Part shown: positions 21,473-32,608 of the stretch, piece after piece
Layout: each line of letters begins with the position of its first letter
Numbering within the stretch: the first letter of the stretch is position 1
Assembly: GCA_036346275.1 (NCBI GenBank)
Contig: CM070724.1
Span: 49,167,038-49,231,037 of the forward strand
Direction of reading: 5' to 3'
Length of the DNA: 64,000 nucleotides
From: Otatea glauca
Lineage: Eukaryota; Streptophyta; Magnoliopsida; Poales; Poaceae
Program-made: the position numbers and the translations under genes
Notes under the pieces: model-generated
The model's database searches: none
Told to the model about the DNA's origin: nothing
Seen by the model: only the letters and a program-made list of their open reading frames with translations

Positions 21473-24400
21473 GCATTTTTTACGAAAGATTTAATGAATT
21501 GTAAACGTAGTAACGTGAAATGAAACCGTGGAATTACATACATGTGTACGCTGTCCAATCGGTAATCAATGGTCGCGAGATATCAGATGTGATTACATGT
21601 GATTTAGATTGTTCGGCTGAGTTAATTGGTAGCTATGTATGAATTATTGGAATGGTGCGAGATGAAAGACAAAAAGACGTGCTTTTATGTATTTTTTAAG
21701 TTGTACGAATATTAAAATATGAATAAAGGGTAGACGATTATTACTTATCTTTTCGTTATTTTAAGATTTATACAACTTGTATTGAGAGAAAAACATAAAA
21801 ACACTACTTAAGACGGACAGTACTCAGTGTACATAGCCATTTACAATGTTGCAATTGTGCATGCCCTGTTTTGGACTCAAAACTCAATGCCACGCTTCAC
21901 TTTTTGTGTGTGCGAAACTTCTGTTTTTTCAGTATAATTAGAAAAAATTTTGTTGGAAACGTTGCATTTTATCTCTTACTGCAATTTTTTTTAATAAGAG
22001 TGGTAAATTTTCTTACGATGTTAGCTGGTCGATCTGGGAGGAACCAAATATAGGAGGACTGAGCAATAGCTCAGTGGTGGAGTGGCCTGTTGCTCGCACT
22101 CGCCATTGTCTCTCATTCAAATAAAAGAACGGGTATATACACGCGTGTGTATTAAGTAGGATGGTGCGTCGAATGCTGTAGAGTCTCTAATTATTTTCTT
22201 GACATGTGTAAAAGGGCACGTACTCGTGTGTGCGTGCGTTCAACTTATACCCCTCGTAAGAACCAATCATATAATGAACAATCTTGTTGGGGTTTCACCT
22301 GTTTTCGGAGCAGTAGTAGTGGTGTAACAGAGGTAGTTTGGTGTAACAGAGGCAACTACCGGAGTTATTGCCATGCATGCCGTGCAGCGTACAACTACCG
22401 TAGTAATGAGCCGGTACATGTCGTAAGGCATTCTCATTTATGCTAAGCTTTTCGAGGCCGTTGCAGGATCGAGCTGAATTGAGGGGTGCCTTAGAACGGA
22501 AGGATTGGGAGGATCAACAGAGCTGTCACCATCAATCCGACAATCATAGAGGCACAGCGGTAGCTTAGTACGGTTGACTAGTTTTGGTCTAGCAAAACAT
22601 TATGGTTTGGCCATTGCTTGGTGTTGCCCTGGCCCCTGGATACAGAATGAAAGTGGTAGGTTCCGTTCATTGTGCTGCCTGCCATGCTTCGTGCAGAGTA
22701 ATTGCAGATGTCAACGAGTAAAATTCTTGTTTTCAATCGTGTTTATGGCTCATGTGATCAGGATGGTTTTTGTACAACATAAGGATTTCATACAAATTTT
22801 ACAGCAAACATAATATCTGTGGAATTGATGTGTTCAATACTAAGGCCTCGTTAATTTTGCTGGAAACGAAAGGTATCTCTAGATTTTTCTGAATTTCCCG
22901 TGTTCTAAACGAGCGTCGTGCTCTTCCATTTATTAAAATTAAAGAGTACGACCTAACTATGCTTGTCTTGTCTTTCTTTTGACAAAATGCTAGTAGGTTT
23001 TACTACTTTAGTCATTCTCACGTGCCTTTCACTTGTATCATTGCATGCCCGGCGGTCAAAATTGACAGCACACATGTGTGCGAGTTTGCTAGCATCTGTT
23101 GAGGAGTTTTACTACTTTTCCTCTTAGTGTGGGGATCAAATGTGTTTTACTGTCAAGTAGCTAGATAATTCCACTCTGAAAGAGAAACAGCTTGGACTAG
23201 CTTTTCTGGTGAGAGGTGCTTACGAAAGCTCGTTTCTTCCATGGCTTGTCGCTTTGGCCTACTGGTGAGGATAATTTGAGGGAAGCTATTTTAATTCAAT
23301 GCTTGATAGGAGATGTCGATTTCATGTAGCCATCGTCGTTGTGACCGAACAAGAACGATATGTATCGGCATAGACTTTTCAGAGGCCCATAGAGGAAAAG
23401 ATTGAATGAAAAAAAACAAAGAGGAAATGGATGTGATGTCAATTGTGCTGACTGCTGAACTGTGATTTTTTACTTGAGAAATATGCTTCTAGCTCACTGA
23501 AAGAGCACTGCATAAGTTAACAGTTTTACGCTTGTTGATTGGTTGGAACTTGGAACCAACACTTAAGCGCCACAAGTGGTATATTCAATGCAGAAATGCA
23601 GCACTGGGCACATGCACTTGGCGTCTCTTGCCAGTGTGGAATCTTCTGCATCCAGAGTCTAATCCAGAGAACAATAATATGAATGCTTAGCTTGTGTTTA
23701 CAATCGCTTTTGTTTATCATTTCCTGGATCAGTGTGGGGCAGCATGTTTAGATTACATGATCATCCCTTCTCTTTCCTCATCTCAGGAAGAAAACAAAAA
23801 AGCCTTAGTTTGACAAAAAAAAAATTAATCTAGCCTCCTTACGAATAAATTTATAAAAAATGGTTTCATCTCTAACTGCAAAAGTAACGGAAGGTAACAT
23901 ATGTCATCTGTTGTGCCCATGTACCGCGACAAGACCATTATGCCGAGCTAGGGTAGCGTGGTAGGTTCGTGACATGCTAGGGCACTACGTCAAGTTATGA
24001 TGCTATGTCCTTGGCAACTGCTACCTCGTTGTTGCTGTAGCTGTGGTGCTCAGCACGTGCCTACCAAGTTTAGAGTGCATAGTAACAAGTCTGTCGCGGT
24101 GGGTCCACCAGCTGCTACCGCAGTCGGCTAGGTTGCCACGGGTTTGGCCACCTGTCGGTACACAGTTGTGGCAGGTGCGTGTCATCTATCGACGTTTCTA
24201 TGATAAAAGTGGAGACTATTTTTATAATTTTATTTGTACATAGATAGCATTTAAAAAATAATGCAACGAGACTAATTAAGAAAAGGCTTCAGAAAACAAG
24301 AACACACAAGCTACCATGAGCCAAGAGCCTGCAGGTATAAGGTATTGGAATTCGGAAGATGCGGTCCATACAATACAGGCTCATAATCCCAATTAGCCAT

Positions 24401-26707
24401 TTTTTTAGTCTTGGTAATGCAGCCAAAAGCATGCTTGCAAGCAACAGCATAGGGCGGCCTCTTATCTTGTTTGTCATCTTGGAGCTAGTCCTGCGTGGGC
24501 GACTGACATGTAGGTCCTGATACAGTCATACGTGTAAGAGATACCGGTCACGTCATGTACTCGTACGTGCATTATTTTGGTGTGTATTTGTCGGTTGATC
24601 ATTACGGCGTGCCCTGACTAGTCATTTATCGTTGCATTCGTAGTAGAAAACAGTGGCGCATGATCGAAGCTTGTGAGTTGAAGTAAATTAAAATGATCTT
24701 GACTTCTCGAGTGATTGAACAGACTGTTGACCGTCCGCTGTTGCGTAGGTTTTGCATTTGTTAGTCACTGGAGTACGATACCAGCAGTGTGCAGTGAGCA
24801 GTGAGTAGTGGACCATCAGCGGCCTAATAGCGCATCATTTAGCTGCTGCCTTTTCTAGTTGAAGTAGTAGTGCTAGTTTTGATGATTAATAGGACTGCAT
24901 TTTGCTACAATGTTGGTTGGCAAATGTGGCAGAATCGTCGCACGCTGTAAAGGAGCTAGGCATCGTCCCGGCCGCCGCACTTTTCCGGTGTTCCACTTCC
25001 GCCTCCACCTCCACCTCCACCTCCACCAGAACGAATCTCGATAGGTCAGAACACTCTTGTGCGTGTGGTCGTCGTCCCCGGACACGTTGGGCACTGCAGT
25101 GTCAAACCTAGAGCGCTTTCCGCAAAGTAGCCAGAAAAAGGGCAAGGCTGAAGGAAGGCTCATCGAGTATGATATCGCGAGAGGGAAGTTGCAGATTCCT
25201 GCCTCCTTCCGATTGCCGTTCAAACCCCGGCCGCCGGTGCGTGCGGGCCGGATCTAAAGAGCGTTGGGCCGTTGCTCGCCTTTGGCAGTTGGCACCCACG
25301 AGCGGGCGGGCGTTGCCTTCCGCCGCGTCGTGCCGTCGCCCGCCCACGGAACCGCCGTGTATCGTGGAGAAGTGCCGGCTGACCGATACACTGTTACGGT
25401 GCTACGAGCGGTGCGGCCGGCGATCTTGATCGATCTCGGCCCGATAAAACATGGGCTATTTGTCAGGCTGGCCATCAACACATCTAGCCCACGCGGCTAC
25501 GTTGGCGTCGGCCCAGAGTTTGGTGTGCCAGGCTGACAGATTTTTTCACATAAGGCAGGCCAAAACACACGGACTTTTCTTATGGCCACGTCTCAAACGT
25601 AACTAAAGCTGCAGGTTGAGTACTTCAGTTACAGTAGTAGGCAATAGCATCCTCTTCAGAGCCACCGGCGGATCCACCTCCCGAGCAGGGCGGGTGACTG
25701 TCGGGCTCCCGGCGATGAGCCGTAGCTCCGTGGTGCAGATGCTATAAAAGTAGAGCATTTTTGAACAAGACTTTGTCCTAAAGTGTCGAGTAATTATACT
25801 TGTCTAAGCTTTAAAAATTTCTTGGCTCCGCCGATGTTCACGGTCATCCTTCCCTCTTCCTTTTCCCTTGTATTTTCCGGGAAGGTCACTTGTGTTAACT
25901 TGTCTGGATCGTGCTGCTTGCGGATATCGCGACAATTGATAAGCCCAGCCAGCAGCTGTACTTTTCCTCCGAAAAGGGCACTCTGTTGGCCTGTTCCCCA
26001 AAAATGTTTTGGAGAGCTGCCATTCTATGCTGTGAGCTGATTCAGACACCTGACCCTCTGTGCACATACCTACATCTCAAGGCAGCAACTACCTTTTCCT
26101 TCTCCATCGACCGCTCACCAAGTTGCATTCGCCTTGATAGCTGACTCCTCTCATAGTCTCATATAATCATATTCAGTCAGTGCTTGCATCCATTTCTTAA
26201 CAGAAAACTGCACGCATCGATCTCCTCCCCTGGCCAGCTAGCTTTTGTGCTTGCATGATCTATGTCCCCGTTCTAACCGCCAGGATCTGCAAAATATATA
26301 TCGTATCTGGTAAATAGCTTAGGCGCATTATTACAGTCAAAATACCCTAGAAAATCGATTTAACAATCTACCTGCCACTAATTATGACGAGTAGTAGTGA
26401 ATGGCCTCCGTCCGCTGTTCATAGCTCAATTTTTTCACCTCACTTCTGTTCAGTGGTAACACGTCCAATGAGCACCAAATCTTACTGGGAATTAACTCCG
26501 GTTTTGACTTGTGCACTCGTGGAACAAACAAAGATTTCCATCGCTCTTGGCTTGTGCCCGCCGACGCAAGCAAGATCAGACACAATCATCTGCTTGTCCT
26601 CGGGCGTATGTGGGTTACAACATATTTACATGAGCGAACAACAAAAGTGCACTAGCAGCCAACAAAAGAGAGAAACTCGAGGAGTACTCAATTTTTTAGA
26701 TGTGAAA
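21473..26707. other. Long intergenic region, no supported gene
   Basis: About 5.2 kb without a recognisable protein domain. Noted items: a tRNA box-A-like word, TAGCTCAGTGGTGGAGTGG, at about 22,068-22,086; a (CCACCT)n run near 25,000-25,030; and a GC-rich island at 25,070-25,510 open in several frames without recognisable homology. The rest is ordinary AT-rich grass intergenic DNA. The island could be an eroded gene or a promoter of an unseen transcript. Confidence 0.5.
25000..25030. repeat. Hexanucleotide microsatellite (CCACCT)n
   Basis: About four to five units of CCACCT, slightly impure at the start, at the left edge of a GC-rich island. No coding context is established. Confidence 0.85.
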
Positions 26708-26909
26708 CAAGGAATATTATTATTTTATGCATAGCCTGTTTACAATAATTATATACTTATTTTATATAAATTAAATTTTGTAAAAATGACGTGACAGTTT
26801 GTAAAAAAAAGGAATACTATTCTTTTCGATGGCCTTTTTTACATCAATTATATACTAGCTTTACTCAAATTAAATTATTTAAAAAATAATGTGACAATTT
26901 GTAAAAAAA
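26708..26909. repeat. Diverged tandem duplication, ~101-bp period
   Basis: Two AT-rich units, each opening AAGGAATA(T/C)TATT and closing with TGTGACA- or GTGACAG-TTTGTAAAAAAA, start at about 26,708 and 26,809. They differ by many substitutions, so the duplication is old. It could be part of an unrecognised MITE. Confidence 0.7.
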
Positions 26910-27240
26910 AGAAACAAAACAAACTATAAAGAACACAACAAACAAAAACGTGGATTACAAAGTCAAAATGATATCTAATATAAAAAAAATTGAGTGATCA
27001 CAAACCAAATAAACATTCGAGTGCCATTTAGCAATTCCCAATTAAGTTTGTTTGCTATCTACTTATTGTGAACTTGCAAAATATTAACATCGCGACTACT
27101 AGGTTCCCTGCTGCTATCTAACTCGTCTCTTACTAGCTCCTAGTACTTTATGAAAAACGGTATCACACATGCATATGCATCAGCTATCTTGTTTCGTTGC
27201 AACCTCGATAGGTGGTGCAATTATACTATTTGTTAGTATA

Positions 27241-27495
27241 GCACTCTCACCCGGCACAAATAGTTATCGTTTTAGATATCGATATAGTTTTTAAAATACA
27301 ACTTTAACCACTCATTTTTATTATAATATATTTATAAAACCTAATAAAATTCTAATATTATGGAAGTACTTTTCGAGAAAAATTTATACATATGATTCTC
27401 ATGTATCTAATTAAATATTTAAAACAACATTAACAGTCAAAGTTTTTAACTTTTAACTGTAAATATATGCAAAACTACAACTATCTATTACTACA
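27241..27495. mobile_element. Degraded Stowaway-like MITE
   Basis: Co-linear with the better copy at 39,008-39,248. Shared blocks include CAAAT(A)..TTATCG, TTAGATATC, TTATTATAATATAT(C/T)TATAAA, TAATATTATG and ATATGATT(C/T)TCAT. The termini are too eroded to call the exact ends, which were set by comparison with the other copy. Confidence 0.65.
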
Positions 27496-28053
27496 GTTGT
27501 TTGCAGCAAGAATAGCAATTACATAGGGGGTCGAGTCTCGATTGGATCCACGTGTAGCAGTGCGGGAGCAAGGTTTCAAAAACGGGCGAGATTTCAGAAA
27601 TATCAATCGAGATCTTGGATTTCGGCTGGGAATGAGATTCAAAATCCAGACCGGATAAAAAAAGTGAAAAAAATTAAATTGCTACAGTTTTTTAGGAAAT
27701 ATCGGAGAGATTTCGCCAAATCTTAGGGTTTTTTTACCGAAATTTGAATTGTTTGACCAAATTTGGCCCAATAACCCTTAAAAAAAGTCATCTTCCATGA
27801 AAATTTATTGAAAAGCAAAAATTTTGTGACATTTTATAATTTCAGTAGAAAACACTGTCAGATTTTTATAAAACTGTACATGTTTGATCATGTACTAAAA
27901 AAATTATGGTACTATATTTAGTAGTGTAGAATCATACAGAAAAAATTTCAAAAGAATTTAACTTCATTTATTATCTTTAAAAAATCAAAAATAGAATGAA
28001 CATAACTGAGATAGTAACCTTGTCAAATTTTTATAAATTTGTTCGAGTGTGAT

Positions 28054-28593
28054 TGTCGACTTTTGTAGTCGGCAATGAATTTATGGGGTAGGCGCCCGAT
28101 CTCAAACTCGAAGGTCACACAAGACAAGAGATTTAGACAGGTTCAGGCTCTCGCGGAGGAGATAATACCCTAATCCTGTGTGCTAGGATTATGCAGATCT
28201 CTTGGATCTAAGATTGCTCAAAGCGCAATATGCTCTGAGCGATATGAGGTGTGCTATGCTCTATGGCTTGATCGCTCTATGCTTGGATCATCCGATCCCT
28301 ATGTTGTTGCCCGCCTCTCCCTTATATAGCGGGGTAGGGCGCTTCTGAGTCTGATCGGTTTGGAGATTCCGATCGGTTACAAGATTCTAGTCAGTTAATA
28401 GGATAGAGTTTACATCTTTATCTACCCTATTAACGACTCGGATTACAACCGTATCTATCATATCTAAATATAAGTTCAACTTCCTTTTAGGATATGTCCT
28501 CTTGCGCACGGCAGCGGGGCCTAACGCGGGGAGTATCTTCTGGGCCTCCCTCTTGGGCTTGTCATGAGGGTACCCGGGTTCTTATATTCCACA
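28054..28593 (-). repeat. LTR (3' LTR in element sense)
   Basis: 540 bp, very similar to the partner LTR with a handful of substitutions and small indels (for example around 28,140-28,160 and 28,335-28,355). It contains a TATATAAGG box on the minus strand near 28,320-28,330. The few differences imply a fairly recent insertion. Confidence 0.93.
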
Positions 28594-28608
28594 GTAGCCC
28601 CCGAGTCC
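28594..28608 (-). other. Polypurine tract of the LTR retrotransposon
   Basis: On the minus strand this reads GGACTCGGGGGCTAC immediately before the TGTGG start of the 3' LTR, a common form in grass Gypsy elements. Confidence 0.75.
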
Positions 28609-29535
28609 TTTGCGATCGAGTTGCCGCCTTCCTGGTTGCAGCCCAACTGAGTCATGCTTCACGCCGAGTGCTTTCAGTTCTTGATGCAGCTTCCCAACTA
28701 GTTTTCCTTTACAGCTGAGTGCCCTGTTATAGGCAAAGAGATCGTGAAGGACTCAATAGAGCTCCACGCGTTAAACTTTTCGAGTGGTTCCTAGCCCCAT
28801 TATTGGAATTCTGGCAGTCGGCTCATCTTGGGACATACTGTATCCCAAATGATATGCAGAAGTCAAAACGCTTTTCCCGCTCGAGGCAAAATTCAGCGCC
28901 ACTCCCTTTAAATTCATTCGTCGCCGAAGTTGCTAATATCGTCGTTGAAGCGTTGGCTCACACACATCGCATCCAAATTTAGTAGCCCTGAAATCATGTA
29001 TATGCAGAACTTAGGCAATATAAAAACAATTCACTCGGATGTGATGTCCGATTGGTGTATATATAATTTTAGAGTTTTTACTCTTTTCCTTATTGATTTT
29101 GAATTCATCCGAGTGGTTTGACTCTTTTGTTTAAGCACTCTGCCTGACTAGTCTAGCCCCGGCGTTGGGAGTCGGCTCATGGCTCTTTTTTCCAGGCACG
29201 TGTTTTGGGTGACTAAAGTTCGCCGTTCATGGGGTCAGAGCTTCACAATTTGGAGTTATCGCACTCGGATTCACTCGCAATCGTTAAGTAAAAGAAGAAA
29301 AATACAACTCAAAAAAGATGTGCGCATGCGCACGCTATTAGGTGTAGCCCTCGACTTCTTTGCTTAGTTGTGGGTCAACTAAGTAGCAAGTCGAAAGTCA
29401 ACAATTTTATTTATAACGACATAATTGAGTAAAAGCGACTTAGCCGCTTTATGCTCCATATGTTGCTGACGATCATGCCATCTTTGCTCGTGGCGCAGGC
29501 GTAGGCTTGTAGATGAGCTATAAGCGGCGCCGGTG

Positions 29536-29980
29536 CGGCGTGGCTCGTGGCCGTCTTGAAAGTGGCGCTCGTGGCGCTGGCGTAGGCTCGTGGCCGTCTT
29601 GGCGAGGCGCTTCGGCGCGGCGTGGCTCGTGGTCGTCTGCGAAGGTGGCGCTCGAAGCGCGGCGTGGCTCGTGGCCGTCGCGAAAGTGGCGCTCGGCGCG
29701 GCGTAGGCTCGTGGTCGCTTGAAGGAGGCGCTTCGAAGCGCAGCGTAGGCTCGCGGCCGTCGCCGGGTGGTGCTCGGGGCGCAGCGTAGGCTCGTGGCCG
29801 TCGCGAAGGTGGCGCTTCGGGCGTAGGCGTGGCTCGTGGCCGTCGCGAAGGTGGCGCTTCGGCGCGCAGCGTAGGCTCGTGGCGCCGAAGGTGGCGCTTC
29901 GAAGCGCAGCGTGGCACATGGCGTCGCCGAAAGTGGCGCTTCGAAGCGCGGCGTAGGCTCGTGGCCATGCCGAAAGCCGC
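29536..29980 (-). repeat. GC-rich tandem array, ~42-bp unit, ~11 copies, inside the retrotransposon
   Basis: Units are marked by GTAGGCTCGTGGCCGTCG followed by a variable CGAAGGTGGCGCTTCG part. Unit lengths are mostly 39-43 bp, and 42 bp is a multiple of three. On the minus strand long frames (161 and 193 codons) read through the array as Arg/Ala/Pro-rich 14-residue repeats, but indels shift the frame between units. The array could be an expanded part of a former gag or leader region. I do not claim a protein product. Confidence 0.85.
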
Positions 29981-30579
29981 GTGGGAGCGCAAGTGCGCTT
30001 CACCTACCGGCTTTTCCTGATTTCGCTAAATTGCGGCCGCCGTCACCATGGCCTTGATCTGGGCCACGATCGGGGCCGTCGGGCTATCCGATGCAATCAT
30101 CGGGTCCAGTTTGTCGAGAAGCGTCTTGGAGGCGACGACATTCTGCATTGGCGTGCGGAAAACGGCTTAATCTCCCAACCTGGATTGCGGAGGTCCTCGC
30201 GGACATTGCGGCCGCGAGATCGAAGCGATCGCACCTGCACCTCCTTACCCTTACGAAGACGATCTTCCCCCGCAGCTTCCTGTTCTTCTTGTTGGCATTA
30301 GAGATCGGTCTTCTGCTCTTCTATCGCGAAGATGCCACGAAGATCGCAGCAATTCCTCGCGACGCCGACTGGTTTGCCGGCCAAGTCAAAGTGACATACC
30401 TGAGATGGGTTGGCCTGATCTTTACGAGATCGGATCGGTTTTGGACCGACAGGACAAGCTCTCCGCAGCGTATCTGCGGCGAAGTCCGAGTTTCCGGCGA
30501 AAGCTGGCCGAGACGAAGGTGGTGACGAATCCACCGATTGCTGCCATCGAGTCTGTGGGAAAAGATTATAGCGCTTCCC

Positions 30580-30596
30580 CTACATGGCGCGCCAAC
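30580..30596 (-). other. Primer binding site region of the LTR retrotransposon
   Basis: Directly after the 5' LTR on the minus strand the sequence reads GTTGGCGCGCCATGTAG, similar to the TGGCGC-type tRNA primer sites of grass Gypsy elements. The cognate tRNA was not determined. Confidence 0.6.
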
Positions 30597-31136
30597 TGTC
30601 GACTTTTGTAGTCGGCAATGAATTTATGGGGTAGGCGCCGATCTCAAACTCGAAGGTCACACAAGACAAAGGATTTAGACAGTTCGAGCTCTCGCGAGAG
30701 ATAATACCCTAATCACTGTGCTAGGATTATGCAGATCTCTTGTATCTAAGATTGCTCAAAGCGCAATATGCTCTGGGCGATATGAGGTGTGCTATGCTCT
30801 ATGGCTTGATCGCTCTATGCTTGGATCATCCGATCCCTATGTTGTTGCCCGCCTTCTCCCTTATATAGCGGGGGTGGGGCGGCTTACAGAACCCTGATAG
30901 GTTTGGAGATTCTGATCGGTTACAAGATTCTAGTCAGTTAATAGGATAGAGTTTACATCTTTATCTACCCTATTAACGACTCGGATTACAACCGTATCTA
31001 TCATATCTAAATATAAGTTCAACTTCCTTTTAGGATATGTCCCCTTGCGCACGGCAGCGGGGCCTGACACGGGGAGTATCTTCTGGACCCCCCTCTTGGG
31101 TTTGTCATGAGGGTACCCGGGTTCTTATATTCCACA
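30597..31136 (-). repeat. LTR (5' LTR in element sense)
   Basis: 540 bp, the promoter-bearing copy for minus-strand transcription. It shares the TATATAAGG box with its partner and ends at the right GTGAT duplication. Confidence 0.93.
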
Positions 31137-32319
31137 GTGATCATTATCCAAAATTTTTATGAGAGCTTAACAATTACCTCATAACCCTTCTCTAAAATTT
31201 TAAAAAAAGTAAACTTTTTTGTTTGCTCAATCAAATCTATGGATGCATTGAACTTCGTTTATTATCTTTCAAAAATTAAAAACACAAGGAAACCAAATAG
31301 TACAGTACAATTGTAAGAATTTTATAAATTCATTGGAATGTGATAATGATCAAAAATTTTTTGCGAAAGCTTAAACATTGCCTCAGAACCCTTCTCTAAA
31401 AGTTCAAAAATTTAAACCTTTTTTGGTTGCTCAATCAAATCTATCTGTTGATCGTCAGGCTTTTATCAGGGTAGTAGCACTTTCATAATTTTAAAATATT
31501 TCTCAGGCTTGATCATCATATGAAACTTTATGGGAACATTAGTGATGCTTCAGAACCATCCACAAAAATTTTAAAAATTTTCTAATATGGTTTGTACCAT
31601 TTTTCATTCGGTTGAAATTTGCCGGTCAGCCTTCAATAGCACTCTCCTAATTTTATAAAAATATCTCAGGCTTGATCATCATCTAAAATTTTTATTAGAA
31701 TATTATTGATGTATACGGACCATCCATAAAAATTTGCAAAATTTTCTAACATGCTTTGCACCATTTTTCATTTGTTTGAAATTTTGTCTGTCAGCCTTTT
31801 ATCGAGACAGTAACTCTGTCAGAATTTTTAAAAATTCGTCAAGCTCGATATTCATCTAATTTTTTTATGAGAGCATTAATGATATGTCAAGACTATGTAC
31901 AAAAAATTTTAACATCGTTTCGACCATTTTTTGCTCAGCTGAATTTCGCCGAGATTTCGGTATTTCTCGGCGAAATTTTGGCCGAATTTTATTTCAAAAA
32001 TTCCTGATTTCAAATTTTCGTTTTTTTAATTTTGATCGGATTTCGTCTGAAGTTCCACGATTTCGCCCACCTCTAAGATGTAAACCGAAAACGAAATTTG
32101 AATTCGGTGCGTGCAAATGGCGCATCATTGGCGTATCGTCATACGTGCTGAGGTGGATTCACTGGCCTAATCCAAAAGCAGGCGATATCTTTCAGCTAAT
32201 TCGCTGCTGCGACCATGCTTAAGTAATCAACCGCGCGCGCGAAGTAGCTGCTTACTTTTCCGCAGGGCAATGTCGGGCAAAAGGTGGCATGGAATGAAAT
32301 GAAAGAGCATGCTTGTGCC

Positions 32320-32400
32320 TATAAAATCCATGCATGCATCGATCACCTGCTGCTTTCCTCAGCACAACACACTCTTGACTCTTGAGCTAGCTCAGCTCCA
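32320..32400 (+). promoter_or_regulatory. Core promoter and leader of the acid phosphatase gene
   Basis: A TATAAAA box at 32,320-32,326 stands about 75 bp before the ATG at 32,401. It is overlapped downstream by CATGCATGCAT, an RY-type element known from seed-expressed promoters. Spacing is right for a short leader. Being upstream of a broken gene, it may still drive a non-coding transcript. Confidence 0.6.
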
Positions 32401-32608
32401 ATGGTGTCAACGACCTCGATGGCGGGACTCGATCTGCGGCGGCTCACCGTGATGGTTCTTGCCGTGTTGCTGAGATTCGTCGTGTTCCAAGCGGCAGACG
32501 GGTGCCGTCCATGGCGGAGCCAGGTCTCGAGCCATGGCCTAGAATCAAAATATCAACTTAAATGAGTTGAGAACAACTGGTCTACCATGGGCTGGCCACT
32601 GAGCCTGC

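Larger units (their letters stand above)
28054..31136 (-). mobile_element. Non-autonomous Gypsy-type LTR retrotransposon, 3.1 kb
   Basis: Two 540-bp LTRs (28,054-28,593 and 30,597-31,136) have TG...CA ends on both strands and are flanked by the perfect 5-bp duplication GTGAT (28,049-28,053 and 31,137-31,141). The purine tract next to the left LTR (minus-strand GGACTCGGGGGCTAC) and the TTGGCGCGCC-type primer site next to the right LTR put transcription on the minus strand and suggest Ty3/Gypsy ancestry. The 2.0 kb interior has no recognisable gag, protease, reverse transcriptase or integrase. It must depend on a partner element. It contains a GC-rich tandem array. Confidence 0.93.
27569..32107. 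mobile_element. hAT-family element (CARGGTTT ends) split by an LTR retrotransposon
   Basis: The left end CAAGGTTTCAAAAACGGG matches the family termini. The right part, 31,500-32,100, aligns over about 600 bp with 45,165-45,778 of the element that encodes a transposase. Both contain several ~150-bp diverged subrepeats with CAGGCTTGATCATCAT and AAAATTTTCTAA words. Without the inserted retrotransposon it is about 1.45 kb and non-coding. The right end is inferred by alignment. The proposed flanks TGCGGGAG and TGCGTGCA match only partly, so it is old. Confidence 0.65.

Noticed and set aside
25057..25536. Overlapping frames in both directions in the GC-rich island
   Set aside because: High GC makes stops rare; no frame shows family motifs or a good start.
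29536..29980. CRISPR-like array
   Set aside because: Repeats are directly abutting and variable with no unique spacers, in a plant genome; it is a minisatellite in a retrotransposon.
29411..30003. 161- and 193-codon minus-strand frames as genes
   Set aside because: They translate a tandem array inside an LTR element, and the frame shifts between units.
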